Below are positions 7,533-16,096 of a stretch of DNA of 64,000 nt, one piece after another. Each line of letters starts with the position of its first letter. Positions within the stretch are counted from its first letter, which is position 1. The position numbers and the translations under genes were made by a program. This DNA comes from Pantoea sp. CCBC3-3-1 (GTDB lineage: Bacteria > Pseudomonadota > Gammaproteobacteria > Enterobacterales > Enterobacteriaceae). Below the pieces are notes generated by a model. It was not told the origin of the DNA, searched no databases, and was given only the letters and a program-made list of their open reading frames with translations. The stretch is taken from contig NZ_CP034363.1 of assembly GCF_007981265.1 (NCBI RefSeq), positions 4,340,001 to 4,404,000 of the forward strand. The letters are read 5' to 3'.

Positions 7533-9722
7533 TTATGCCGGCACTTTAGAAAGAACTTCTTCCAGGGTTTCAATACTTTCCCCCAGCTCATCAATACCGC
7601 TACCTAAGCGCTTAACAGCAGTATCCAGATTCGCGTCTAACGCTCCTAAAGTAGTATCAAGGCTGGTTTTCATGCCGTCAGAGAATTGATTAAATCCGTT
7701 TGCCAACACCTGGCCTGAGCTTTCCAGGAACTCCCTAGCCTCACGATTGTAATCATGCAGGCTTTCACTGTGCTGTTTAAGTTCTTTAAGAAACTGACTG
7801 CGTGCAGCAAGCTCTGCCTGAGCGTTAGCAACAACGCCTTCAAGCAGCGAGATAGATTTAGCCACTGCCTCACGATTATTGCGGTAATCGGCAACAACGG
7901 AACTCAATTCATGGCTTGCCATGCTCAGCTCACTGCCTGCACTTTGCGCCTTGTTAAGTACATCTGCGGTAAGGTTATTGGCTTCTTTTACTTTATCGCC
8001 AGCGGTCTCAAAACGATCCGCCGCCACCCGCATCTTATCGGCTCCGGTATGCATATCCTGCAGATGAGTAGTAGTTTGCTCTGCCAGCCTGCGCAAAGTG
8101 TTTTCTGAGGCTTCTCGCTGTTCGTTTAATGCAATTAGCAGAGCTTTTATCTGTTCGTCGAACCCAGAAACTATCTGTTGAGTTTCCTGATGCAAGGATG
8201 CCTGCGTGTCCTGCTGATGACTGGTCAGTTGTTTCTGTCCTTGCTCAAGTTGCGTAAACATTGAGCCGAGCTGCTCACCCAGCGTTTCTACTGATGCCGC
8301 CATTTTTTGCATCGTTTCGTGCTGGCCCTGCTCGGAGGTTTGCTGGATAGAAGCGATAAATTCTTTCATTTGATCGGCCATCGCTTTTTCACGCGCTTCA
8401 CTGTCAGCAAACATTTTTTCAAGCTGTCTCGCCATACGCTCGCCTGCACCTTCTCCTTCAGCACCAATTTTGGCTACCGAAGACTGCAGGCTTGCAAGCA
8501 TCTCGCTCATCCCTGATTGTATTGCCACCTGACCAGATTTCATTTCATTGATCAACTGAGCTATCAGTTCTGTACTTCCCTGCTTGGTTTCCTCGCTGGC
8601 ACTACGCATATCCTGTAATAAGCTGGAGAAACCAGACTGCATAGCCTCAATAGCACTAACGGATTGTCCCATCATTACGTGCATATCTTCAAATTGTTTA
8701 CCAAAGGTATTATCAAGACGTGTCATGAATGCGCTTAGCATATCTTGCAATACGGTCGCAGCCTGTCCGGTCTGCTCTCCGCTGGCCGTTTGTACCGCAC
8801 CAGCTATTTTATCTAAAGGTGATTTGAGGCTATTTTCGATAGCCCCACCGATCTGTTCTGCCATTATCTGGCCACTGTCACGATAGGTTGAAGAAAGCGT
8901 TTGAGCCAGCTTTTCATTTTCTGTTGCCTGACTTGCAACCAGGTTTTGCAACATCTCGCGGAGATCAGTCACCAGGCTATCTTTTAATTGCTTCGCTTGC
9001 GTGGCACTTTCGTTACCTGATTTAACTAGCTCTGCCAGATACTCCTCGCCGACGCCGCTTTCGAATAATTGATCGATAGCCGCTGCCAATTTTTCAAGGT
9101 TTTTATAGCATTTAGCAATAAGAAATTTTTCAAGCCAGGTAACTGCGATGGATGCAGTGATAGCAAAAAATGATCCCAGAAAAGCATAAAGAACATCACG
9201 CAGTAGTGCAGCTACGCTGCTTGTAACCTGTTCAGGTGTGCTGGGATCAAAATGATATAAACCAATCATTAAACCATAAAAGGTGCCAATAATCCCTACG
9301 CCAGTCAAAATGCCAGGCAGATGTTTGATAAACTCCGTGCTTAGCGGAATATCAACTAACTGCTGCTCAGTAAAATAAGCGGCGGCGGGCGCAGTTGCTC
9401 GAATATTTTTTAGTTTCAGCTCACCATCGATCACATCCCTTTGCTTATGAAGCGATTTAGAGAACTCACTCCATGCATGCTCCATTGCAGTTTTGGTAAA
9501 TAGGTCGCTTAATTTTCTCAGCTTAGTTTCAGGAGCATCTTCCTTCCAGGTTGAGATATCATCCTTCTGCTTATTTATCTTACGAGAAATTTTTATAGCT
9601 TTAACAACATAAAGCCAGACGAAAAAAACAGAGAACAAGACAATAATACCACCAACCGTCAGCGGGACCCGGTAAGGTTGCACTGACGTTAACATAGTTA
9701 ATAATAAGTCAATCACATGCAT
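7533..9722 (-). CDS. zorA: Zorya protein ZorA (MotA/ExbB-like motor with long cytoplasmic tail)
   Basis: A 729-residue protein and the first gene of the operon. Hydrophobic helices lie at about 17-40, 134-157 and 168-197, the last two carrying the MotA/TolQ/ExbB signature (LTGVGIIGTFYGLMIGL). From about residue 215 to the end it is an uninterrupted, Ala/Gln/Glu-rich coiled coil. This matches the long tail by which ZorA pentamers pass the signal to the cytosolic effectors ZorC and ZorD. The length equals that of characterised E. coli type I ZorA. An AGAGAG ribosome-binding sequence precedes the ATG. The upstream 500 bp are AT-rich and gene-free and should hold the operon promoter. Confidence 0.93.
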   Translation of the reverse strand: MHVIDLLLTMLTSVQPYRVPLTVGGIIVLFSVFFVWLYVVKAIKISRKINKQKDDISTWKEDAPETKLRKLSDLFTKTAMEHAWSEFSKSLHKQRDVIDGELKLKNIRATAPAAAYFTEQQLVDIPLSTEFIKHLPGILTGVGIIGTFYGLMIGLYHFDPSTPEQVTSSVAALLRDVLYAFLGSFFAITASIAVTWLEKFLIAKCYKNLEKLAAAIDQLFESGVGEEYLAELVKSGNESATQAKQLKDSLVTDLREMLQNLVASQATENEKLAQTLSSTYRDSGQIMAEQIGGAIENSLKSPLDKIAGAVQTASGEQTGQAATVLQDMLSAFMTRLDNTFGKQFEDMHVMMGQSVSAIEAMQSGFSSLLQDMRSASEETKQGSTELIAQLINEMKSGQVAIQSGMSEMLASLQSSVAKIGAEGEGAGERMARQLEKMFADSEAREKAMADQMKEFIASIQQTSEQGQHETMQKMAASVETLGEQLGSMFTQLEQGQKQLTSHQQDTQASLHQETQQIVSGFDEQIKALLIALNEQREASENTLRRLAEQTTTHLQDMHTGADKMRVAADRFETAGDKVKEANNLTADVLNKAQSAGSELSMASHELSSVVADYRNNREAVAKSISLLEGVVANAQAELAARSQFLKELKQHSESLHDYNREAREFLESSGQVLANGFNQFSDGMKTSLDTTLGALDANLDTAVKRLGSGIDELGESIETLEEVLSKVPA

Positions 9723-10227
9723 TTTTTTCTCTCTGAATAAAGTAATAAGGATTTATCAACGTCTGGCTATGAATTTTTATAGTTGCTTATACGGCGACTA
9801 ATAATTTGAATTTTTAAAAAAACAATTTTTAGCGCCAGAGAAAATAAGAAAAATCAGGTAGGCGTGAAACATGGCTGGGTCGGCTGACTTTGTAACCATT
9901 TTAGGGATAGTGAAAAAGTCAAACCACCAGAGGCTTTTGCAACCGGATTAGTCCTGAAAATCATAACAATCTATACAAAGATCACAAGTAGAAAACAGTT
10001 TGCAGAGAAATAATCCGATAAATCACATAATTTTGACTCATCACTGCTTTAAATCGCATCACTTGACAAATACATTGAGCAATCATTAAGACGCTAATCA
10101 GAAGTGAAATCACTGGACAGGTATATGCATGAAATTTCATTTATATCAATAATTTGAAAAGGATTTGCTCAACTATTTTTGATCGAAAGAGAAGCAAGAC
10201 CCGCCTCGCTGCCCCCAAATTTCAGGC
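9723..10227. other. AT-rich gene-free stretch between zorA and leuX
   Basis: About 500 bases without a convincing gene. The composition is clearly AT-richer than the core genome further right. It should contain the zor operon promoter on the minus strand; TATAAG and TATAAA hexamers lie at roughly 9775-9795 but no good -35 is evident. No integrase gene and no copy of the leuX 3' end were seen, so the island's second attachment site must lie beyond the left edge, if it survives. Confidence 0.5.
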
Positions 10228-10253
10228 ACAAAAAAAGCCACCCTGAGGTGACT
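10228..10253 (-). terminator. Rho-independent terminator of leuX
   Basis: On the minus strand AGTCACC, loop TCAG, GGTGGCT is followed by a run of T. It lies about 20 bp beyond the tRNA CCA end and separates leuX from the island. Confidence 0.7.
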
Positions 10254-10274
10254 TGATTTTCATACCAAACTTTA

Positions 10275-10359
10275 TGGTGCCGAAGGCCGGAATCGAACCG
10301 GCACGCCTTGCGGCGGTTGATTTTGAATCAACTGCGTCTACCGATTTCGCCACTTCGGC
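10275..10359 (-). tRNA. leuX: tRNA-Leu(CAA)
   Basis: An 85-nt type II tRNA. The acceptor arms GCCGAAG and CTTCGGC pair fully, the discriminator is A and CCA is encoded. The anticodon loop TTCAAAA places CAA at 10325-10323. The variable arm and T-arm (GGTTCGATTCC) are normal. leuX is a well-known integration hotspot in Enterobacterales. Here the Zorya/IS region lies directly on its 3' side, as expected for an island inserted by tRNA-specific recombination. Confidence 0.95.
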
Positions 10360-10387
10360 ACTGAAGGGTATGCGGAAAACGTTGTGG

Positions 10388-10415
10388 ATTATACCTTTAC
10401 CTTCTGTTTCCGCAA
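10388..10415 (-). promoter_or_regulatory. Probable leuX promoter
   Basis: On the minus strand a perfect -10 TATAAT (10393-10388) lies about 29 bp before the tRNA 5' end. A weak -35 TTGCGG (10415-10410) is 16 bp further upstream. Confidence 0.5.
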
Positions 10416-10906
10416 CCCCTATCCGCGTTCGAACGTGCAACTGATGGAAAATGCAGCAAAAGACGATACCACTCTCCCTTTTCCATTCATAAACCTGCCT
10501 CACCTGCCCAATTAACTATCATCTCTCGCAGGGAACACTTTCATTGCAGGTAAGGTAATGGGCTGCATCTGCCAGGCATAAGAACTCGCTCGTCAGATGT
10601 TTTATTCAACCTCTGACAAGAACGCCAAAGTAGACATAACCAACAGCGTTATCCATCTCTCAGTAAAAGGCGCTATTTACCGTTTCACCAACGCTGCCAG
10701 CTACTCGACGACGATTTACCTGACATCCTCGCCCTGAGGAAAACTTGCCAGGTGCGTACGCATTTCCAGGACTACTCTTAAAGCCGTTTTTCCTGAATCC
10801 TCAGCAGGGTTTGCCAGGGAACTCCGCACTATTCCCGCAGTCTGAGTGTGGAGATCGGCGCGTGATGCGGTTTCATCGCGTCAGATAACTTTGAAAGGGT
10901 ATAAAA
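10416..10906. other. Gene-free region between leuX and yjjA
   Basis: About 490 bases. No open frame has the codon character or ribosome-binding site of a gene, and I recognise no RNA gene. The 3' part should contain the yjjA promoter; GAAAGGGTAT upstream of 10907 serves as its ribosome-binding site. Confidence 0.4.
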
Positions 10907-11413
10907 ATGAAAGCTTCAACTAAAATGATGTTGGCATTAACGGTTTCTACATCCTTGTTTGCTGGCGTGGCCTCGGCGGCCAGCTGGCAGGATCAGCTTA
11001 GCAGCGCGGCCAACACGCTTAGCCAGAACAGCAACTCAGGCACGACGACGACACAGCAGAACAGCGGCACTTCGCTGGGCGCGCTGACTGGCTTACTGAA
11101 CGGCGGCAATCAGCAGCTCAGCTCCAACAGCATGACCAATGCGGCTGGAGTGCTGCAATACTGTGTGAAGAACAACGTGGTTGATAACAATGTCAGTTCG
11201 GTGAAAGATCAGCTGATGAGCAAACTGGGCCTGACTGATACGACTAAGGCGCAGGAAACCACCGACTACAAACAGGGGCTGATGGGCTTGCTGAATACCG
11301 GTAACGATCAGCAGGTGAATCTGAAAAGCCTGGGCAATACCGAGCTGGGCAAGAAGGTAAAAACCAAAGCCTGCGATCTGGTGCTGAAGCAGAGCAAACA
11401 GTTTATCTCTTAA
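10907..11413 (+). CDS. yjjA: DUF2501 family exported protein YjjA
   Basis: A 168-residue protein with a clear signal peptide (MKASTKMMLALTVSTSLFAG, cleavage after the ASA of VASAAS). The mature part is rich in Ser, Asn, Gln and Leu, with the YjjA/DUF2501 pattern: ASWQDQLSSAANTLSQ near the start, a QYCVKNN segment, and a C-terminal VKTKACDLVLKQSKQF. The two cysteines could form a disulphide in the periplasm. The function is unknown. In E. coli the gene sits elsewhere (about 99 min), so its place beside leuX is a local rearrangement. It is monocistronic, with a strong stem-loop 48 bp after the stop. Confidence 0.75.
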   Translation: MKASTKMMLALTVSTSLFAGVASAASWQDQLSSAANTLSQNSNSGTTTTQQNSGTSLGALTGLLNGGNQQLSSNSMTNAAGVLQYCVKNNVVDNNVSSVKDQLMSKLGLTDTTKAQETTDYKQGLMGLLNTGNDQQVNLKSLGNTELGKKVKTKACDLVLKQSKQFIS

Positions 11414-11460
11414 TAAACCAGCGGGGCTGTCCCCTCGCCTGCTTTCCCGGATCATCATGT

Positions 11461-11496
11461 TTCCCACGCTTCAGGATTTTCCTGAAGCATGGGGAA
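11461..11496. terminator. Stem-loop downstream of yjjA
   Basis: TTCCC-ac-GCTTCAGG, an ATTTT loop, then CCTGAAGC-at-GGGGAA. The stem is strong with one internal mismatch pair, but no long T-run follows, so it may stabilise the mRNA end rather than terminate. Confidence 0.45.
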
Positions 11497-11648
11497 TATT
11501 TGCCGCAAAGATCTGTCAAATAGTGCCCAGGTAAAATCCACTGACCAAAATCAAGCTATTATCAATATTTTTATTAAGAGAACCTGTTAAATAACGCATG
11601 CCTTTTTATTGCGACATATCTTTTATTAAGCAGAAGCGTTACTGTTAA

Positions 11649-12254
11649 TTATAGCCACTGAAAACCTTTAGCCATCAGGGCAGCAAGCCCCAATACTGAG
11701 GTAATAAGCGCGCTAAACATCAGGCGGAAATCTGTTTTCATATCTCTGCGCAAGTTAGTTTCCAGGCTTCTTATATCACCACGTAAGCTGGTTTCTACTC
11801 CTTTGACTTCCCCACGTAAACTGGTTTCCACCCCTTTGATTTCCTTAAGTAAGCTGGTTTCTACGTCTTTGATTTCCTTGCGTAAGCTGGTTTCTACGGC
11901 TTTGACTTCCTCACGTAAACTGATTTCCACCCCTTTGATTTCCTTACGTAAGCTGGTTTCTACGTCTTTGACGTCCTTGCGTAAGCTGGTTTCTACGTCT
12001 TTGACTTCCTTGCGTAAGCTGGTTTCTGCGTCTTTGACTTCCTTGCGTAAGCTGGTTTCTACCCCGTTAACTTCTACACGAAGCTCACGCACATCTTCTT
12101 TAATATCAATAATATTGACTTTGATATTCTCAACATCAGATTCAAGTTTGGCTATACGGGATTCCATATCCCCACCTCCGCCGCTGGTTTTCGATTTTCC
12201 GGCATCTACTGAAAACGAAGTGACCTTTTTATTCAGATTACCCGACTGTACCAT
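11649..12254 (-). CDS. Membrane-anchored coiled-coil protein made of 11-residue repeats
   Basis: A 201-residue protein. The start is the ATG at 12254, because AAGGAG lies 8 bp upstream; an earlier in-frame ATG at 12272 overlaps that site. The order is a polar N-terminus with a GGGG run, a coiled-coil head (MESRIAKLESDVENIK), ten tandem 11-residue units of the type EVKDVETSLRK, and a single C-terminal transmembrane helix (FSALITSVLGLAALMA) ending KGFQWL. It resembles small DUF1640-like coiled-coil proteins with a C-terminal anchor, but the repeat array is expanded. The 11-residue period predicts a long right-handed coiled-coil rod projecting from the inner membrane. The function is unknown. 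It stands alone with no obvious operon partner. Confidence 0.7.
   Translation of the reverse strand: MVQSGNLNKKVTSFSVDAGKSKTSGGGGDMESRIAKLESDVENIKVNIIDIKEDVRELRVEVNGVETSLRKEVKDAETSLRKEVKDVETSLRKDVKDVETSLRKEIKGVEISLREEVKAVETSLRKEIKDVETSLLKEIKGVETSLRGEVKGVETSLRGDIRSLETNLRRDMKTDFRLMFSALITSVLGLAALMAKGFQWL
11745..12074 (-). repeat. Ten tandem 33-bp units inside the coiled-coil gene
   Basis: Ten in-frame 33-bp units encode EVNGVETSLRK, EVKDAETSLRK, EVKDVETSLRK and so on, down to DIRSLETNLRR. The central units are nearly identical at the DNA level (for example repeated TTGCGTAAGCTGGTTTCTA on the plus strand). Such arrays commonly change copy number by slippage. Confidence 0.9.
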
Positions 12255-12577
12255 TGTGACACTCCTTGTCATTATATTATCTTTTTTTCCATTGAAGGAG
12301 ATGATACCGCCAGAGCAAAATTAAGGTTATCGTTTCTTTATTCAGCAGGCGGGCAATGCCTGGTTTCGTAATGCCGCTCTCAATTTTCCTGAAATGACTC
12401 TGCAACGTCCATTCAGCCAGAAATTAATAACTATACCTTCAGCGAATATATTTAACAGGCAGCGGCAACCCGCAAAGCGCAGGGGACACCAGACTTTCAG
12501 CAAACGCGTCTTGCAAACAATACCGATCAAGCAGCGTGTTCCCTGCGCAGACACAGAACTTACAGACAACCGCATCA
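12255..12577. other. Gene-free stretch between the coiled-coil gene and the LysE exporter
   Basis: About 320 bases. It carries the ribosome-binding site and promoter of the leftward coiled-coil gene at its left end. An open frame of 78 codons (12342-12578) has cysteine-rich, unnatural composition and no ribosome-binding site; I do not regard it as a gene. Confidence 0.4.
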
Positions 12578-13198
12578 TTATTTCACTATCAGCTTGATCC
12601 CCAGCATCGCCATCACGCTGCCGCCTATCCGGTCGAAGGTAGTCTTATAGCGCAGATAGGTATTACGCGGCCCGCTTGAAGAAAGCGCATACGCGACAAA
12701 CGCATACCACAGGCCATCCACCAGCATCGATACGATCGGCAGCGCCACATACATCACTGGCGTGATATGGCTCGGCAACAGCGCGGCAAAAATCCCGGCG
12801 AATACCACTGCCGTTTTCGGGTTGCTGATCTGCGTACCGAAAGCGGTGAGGAAAGCGCGGCGAAAGCTTTTACCGACAGAGGCGTTAGATTCAACATGCA
12901 GCGGCTCACGGGCGTGACGGAACATCTTAAACGCCATCCACAGCAGATAAATACCGCCGCCGGTCTTTAATATCAGCCACAGCCAGGGTACTGCGGCCAG
13001 CAACGTGTGCAGCCCCATCAACGCAACCAGGGAAATCACGATTGAACCCACGCCCATTCCCAGCGCCGCGCCCATACCCGCTCGTCTTGAAGAGGCCAAT
13101 GCCGTACGCGCTACCAAAATGAAACTGGGGCCCGGACTCATCGCGCCTAACGCCAGCGCACCGCCAATCGTCGCTACTGCAATAAGGTTCGCTTCCAT
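12578..13198 (-). CDS. LysE/RhtB family amino-acid exporter
   Basis: A 206-residue inner-membrane protein with about six hydrophobic helices. It has the family's N-terminal signature (LGAMSPGPSFILVARTAL) and the mid-protein ISNPKTAVVFAGIFAALLP motif. Members pump amino acids or related small metabolites (homoserine, threonine, lysine) out of the cell in exchange for protons. The substrate cannot be read from the sequence. The length is typical of the family. It is a single gene, transcribed away from yjiN, with which it shares a short divergent intergenic region. Confidence 0.85.
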   Translation of the reverse strand: MEANLIAVATIGGALALGAMSPGPSFILVARTALASSRRAGMGAALGMGVGSIVISLVALMGLHTLLAAVPWLWLILKTGGGIYLLWMAFKMFRHAREPLHVESNASVGKSFRRAFLTAFGTQISNPKTAVVFAGIFAALLPSHITPVMYVALPIVSMLVDGLWYAFVAYALSSSGPRNTYLRYKTTFDRIGGSVMAMLGIKLIVK

Positions 13199-13368
13199 TT
13201 TTTTCTCCCGCCAGTGAAAGAGTATTCATTAAACATGACTGAAAAAAATAACGCTGTCATCATCTGACGCCACACTTTTTAAGCGCTGTTAAAGCATTAA
13301 GCGCTCGTTTGCATCTGTCGTTGCTCGCCTGCATTATCAGTAGTCACCTAATAACGACTATGTTGCTC

Positions 13369-14649
13369 ATGAATAAAGAAACCGAACTGGCGAGAGCCAA
13401 ACGTCTGCCGCTGTTGCTGCTTTGTGCCGCTGCAATCCTGTTTATCGCGACCGTCCTTTATCCACTCTGGTTTCCGGCCAACGCCTGGGTTAGCGCGCTA
13501 AAAGCTGTCTCAGAAGCGTCGATGGTGGGTGCGTTAGCCGACTGGTTCGCGGTCAGCGCGCTGTTCCGCCGCGTGCCGATCCCGCTGGTTGGCCGTCATA
13601 CCGCCATTATTCCGCGCAACAAAGATCGCATTGCCGATAACCTTGCGCTGTTCGTGCAGGATAAATTCCTCAACACCGATTCGCTGCTGGCGCTGATCCG
13701 CCGTCACGATCCGGCGCAAATCATCGCTAACTGGCTGAGTACGCCGGTGAACGCAGCAAGGCTAAGCGGTTATCTGCTGAAAATGGTGCGCGGCTTTCTC
13801 GATCTGGCCGACGACCAGCGCATCCAGGCCTTTATGCGTCGCGCAATTCACAAAGCCATTGATAAGGTCGATCTGTCGCAGTCGGCAGCGATGGTGCTGG
13901 AAAGCCTGACCAAAAATAACCGTCATCAGGCGCTGCTGGACGATGCTATCAGCCAGCTGCTCCAGCTGATTAACAAACCTGCCACGCACGAGTTTATTGC
14001 GCTTCAGGTAATGCGCTGGCTGAAGCGCGAACATCCGATCAAAGAGAAAATGCTGCCGACCGAATGGGTGGGAGAAAAGAGTGCCGAGCTTGCCGCTAAC
14101 GCCGTGAAGTCGATTCTTAACGATATCGAACAGGATGGAACACACGAGCTGCGTCAGGGGTTTAACCGCGCTGTGGAGCGGCTGATTGAGCGTCTGCGCC
14201 ACGATCCGGAAATGCAGCTAAAAGCGGAAGAGATCAAAGCGTATCTCAAGCAGGACGAGGCGCTGAATACTTACATCAGTCAGCTGTGGGCCGATCTGCG
14301 CCGCTGGCTTAAAGAGGATTTGGATAAAACAGATTCCACGCTGCACGCTAAGGTAAGCGCAGCGGGACAATGGTTTGGCGAGACGTTAATGCAGGACCGG
14401 CAGGTAAGAGCATCGCTTAATCAGCATATGGAAGAGGCCGCCGTCAGCGTTGCGCCAGAGTTCTCGGCGTTTTTAAGCCGTCATATCAGCGATACGGTGA
14501 AAAGCTGGGATGCAAAAGATATGTCTTATCAGGTGGAGTTGAATATCGGCAGGGATTTGCAGCGTATACGCATCAATGGCACCGTTGTGGGCGGTGCCAT
14601 TGGTTTGCTGCTGTGGGCAATGTCGCAGCTGCCCGCCCTGCTGAGATAA
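13369..14649 (+). CDS. yjiN: DUF445 family inner-membrane protein YjiN
   Basis: A 426-residue protein when started at 13369 ([14 protein letters not shown]), which gives the E. coli YjiN length. An in-frame ATG at 13309 would add 20 residues without family support. Residues ~13-33 ([20 protein letters not shown]) form a membrane helix. The DUF445 core follows, with the [12 protein letters not shown] and [12 protein letters not shown] motifs, then a long helical region. A C-terminal helix ([20 protein letters not shown]) forms a second anchor. The role is unknown; membrane tethering is inferred from the topology. Confidence 0.8.
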   Translation: MNKETELARAKRLPLLLLCAAAILFIATVLYPLWFPANAWVSALKAVSEASMVGALADWFAVSALFRRVPIPLVGRHTAIIPRNKDRIADNLALFVQDKFLNTDSLLALIRRHDPAQIIANWLSTPVNAARLSGYLLKMVRGFLDLADDQRIQAFMRRAIHKAIDKVDLSQSAAMVLESLTKNNRHQALLDDAISQLLQLINKPATHEFIALQVMRWLKREHPIKEKMLPTEWVGEKSAELAANAVKSILNDIEQDGTHELRQGFNRAVERLIERLRHDPEMQLKAEEIKAYLKQDEALNTYISQLWADLRRWLKEDLDKTDSTLHAKVSAAGQWFGETLMQDRQVRASLNQHMEEAAVSVAPEFSAFLSRHISDTVKSWDAKDMSYQVELNIGRDLQRIRINGTVVGGAIGLLLWAMSQLPALLR

Positions 14650-14706
14650 ACAGGGCGGGCTTCGTTTTGTAGCCGTTATCAGGAGCGGCTACACGAGGTG
14701 GCCGAC

Positions 14707-15660
14707 TTAGTATTTCTTGTCGGTCAGTTTGTCGTCACGCAAAGGATTTTCGGCATTGAGCTTATCATCGCGCAGACGATTCTCGTTGCTGTGCTCGACT
14801 TCCACTTCCTGACGACGCACGGTATCTTTTACGGTCTCGACGCGAGCAGTTTCTTCACCGCGGAGGCCCACTTCTTCTTTCACACGGGCGGTTTTCTCAA
14901 TGGTCGGGATCTCATGAGACTCTTCCACCGAGATGGTTTTATCTGACCAGTCCACATCATTCAAATACGCCGGCTCGTCGACTGCGGTACGGAACACTTC
15001 AGCATGTTGGTCGAACAGCGACACGTCTTCGGCCACTTCATCTTCTACCGTAAAGCGGCGCAGACGTACAGAACCATCATTAATCTGACGTTTACCAATA
15101 TCCACCTGCTCTTCAGCCAGCTTCAGGGATTCACGGTTGGTTTCGGAAACCGCACGATCGCCCGTCAGCGAGTTGGTGTTGCCTAAGGTGTTCGCTGTGG
15201 TGTCGGTATTGGTAAGTGGCCCGTTCGGGTTAATGATGTTTTCATCACTGGCCAGCCCGGTTGCCGCACGCTGATTGGTGCCCAGATCGTTGGTTTCCCC
15301 GGCAAAATCACGATTGATTGGGTCGCGATCGTTTGCATGCAGTGAAGAGTAATCAGCGGCAAAAGCGCTCAGTTCATGCTCGATATGGTCGGCCTGATCT
15401 TTCGGGGCGCGTACTGTCAGCAGTACGCCGCCTGAACGCAGCGCTTTGCTGTATTCACTTGCGTAGTTATCGTCAACATCATCGCCAAACAGGCGCTGCC
15501 AGAAGCTTGGATGACGAATCTCTTTATCTTCAACGCGTAATCTTTCGCCAGAGATGATATCAATATTTTTTTCTGCAATACCTTCGACGATCAATTTCTG
15601 TTTTGCCGCCTCAGCCTGGGTTACCTGATTGAATGCGGTGACAATTTTTTCATGTGACAT
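14707..15660 (-). CDS. DUF2382 (YsnF/AvaK-type) stress protein, long form
   Basis: A 317-residue acidic soluble protein. The N-terminal ~95 residues (VTAFNQVTQAEAAKQKL, then GVLLTVRAPKDQADHIE) form a heat-induced-Tail-like/general stress module. A low-complexity Asn/Thr/Asp linker follows. The C-terminal DUF2382 domain carries LKLAEEQVDIGKRQINDG and VRLRRFTVEDEVAEDVSL. The tail has a repeated motif (RLRDDKLNAENPLRDDKL). Related proteins are induced by osmotic or desiccation stress in other bacteria, but the biochemical role is not known. It lies 28 bp downstream of a second DUF2382 gene on the same strand, so the pair is probably one operon. Confidence 0.75.
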   Translation of the reverse strand: MSHEKIVTAFNQVTQAEAAKQKLIVEGIAEKNIDIISGERLRVEDKEIRHPSFWQRLFGDDVDDNYASEYSKALRSGGVLLTVRAPKDQADHIEHELSAFAADYSSLHANDRDPINRDFAGETNDLGTNQRAATGLASDENIINPNGPLTNTDTTANTLGNTNSLTGDRAVSETNRESLKLAEEQVDIGKRQINDGSVRLRRFTVEDEVAEDVSLFDQHAEVFRTAVDEPAYLNDVDWSDKTISVEESHEIPTIEKTARVKEEVGLRGEETARVETVKDTVRRQEVEVEHSNENRLRDDKLNAENPLRDDKLTDKKY

Positions 15661-15688
15661 AAATAGATCCTCGTTAACAGGTTTGACG

Positions 15689-16096
15689 TTAAAGTTTCTT
15701 CTTCGTAATTTTGACTTCCTGATTACGCAGAGTGACGCTCTGCTGAAACTCTTCTTTATTTATATGTTTGTGGATATGTATTTCTTCCTTAAGCACTTTC
15801 CTTCTGACTATTTCTACCTGTTCTTCAATGACGGGAATAATAAACACATCCCCTTCCTGACGAACCTCAGCAGAATAGTCATCTGCAACCGGACAGTTTT
15901 TTGCAACATGTTTAATTTCAACATGCTCATGCGTCAGTTCAGCTTGCAGCAGCTTCTCTACCTCATGGGTGGAGCGCGTAAGCTGCACGCGGCTGTCGAC
16001 CTTGCGATGAGTGGCAATTTCTGCCTGCTCTTCGGCAAGTGGCATCGTTTCAACATGTTCCATATTTTTAGCGAGTGGCTCGTTTTTATTTCCCAT
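15689..16096 (-). CDS. DUF2382 stress protein, short form
   Basis: A 135-residue protein. The start at 16096 (MGNKNEPLAKN) is chosen because TAAGGTAAAG lies just upstream; the open frame extends further but lacks a better site. The protein is little more than a DUF2382 domain: PLAEEQAEIATHRKVDS, then VFIIPVIEEQVEIVRRKVLKEE and a His/Lys-rich stretch (EIHIHKHINKEEF). It is the first gene of a likely two-gene unit with the longer DUF2382 protein 28 bp downstream. The two share only the domain, not overall sequence, so they are not a recent duplication. Confidence 0.75.
   Translation of the reverse strand: MGNKNEPLAKNMEHVETMPLAEEQAEIATHRKVDSRVQLTRSTHEVEKLLQAELTHEHVEIKHVAKNCPVADDYSAEVRQEGDVFIIPVIEEQVEIVRRKVLKEEIHIHKHINKEEFQQSVTLRNQEVKITKKKL

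Noticed and set aside
10222..10503. 93-codon minus-strand frame across leuX
   Set aside because: It runs straight through the tRNA and its terminator; the coding look comes from the structured RNA.
11745..12074. Tandem 33-bp repeats as a CRISPR array
   Set aside because: The units are contiguous with no unique spacers, stay in frame, and encode a regular 11-residue protein repeat.
12342..12578. 78-codon minus-strand frame directly after the LysE exporter gene
   Set aside because: Cysteine- and arginine-rich unnatural composition, no ribosome-binding site and no recognisable motif.
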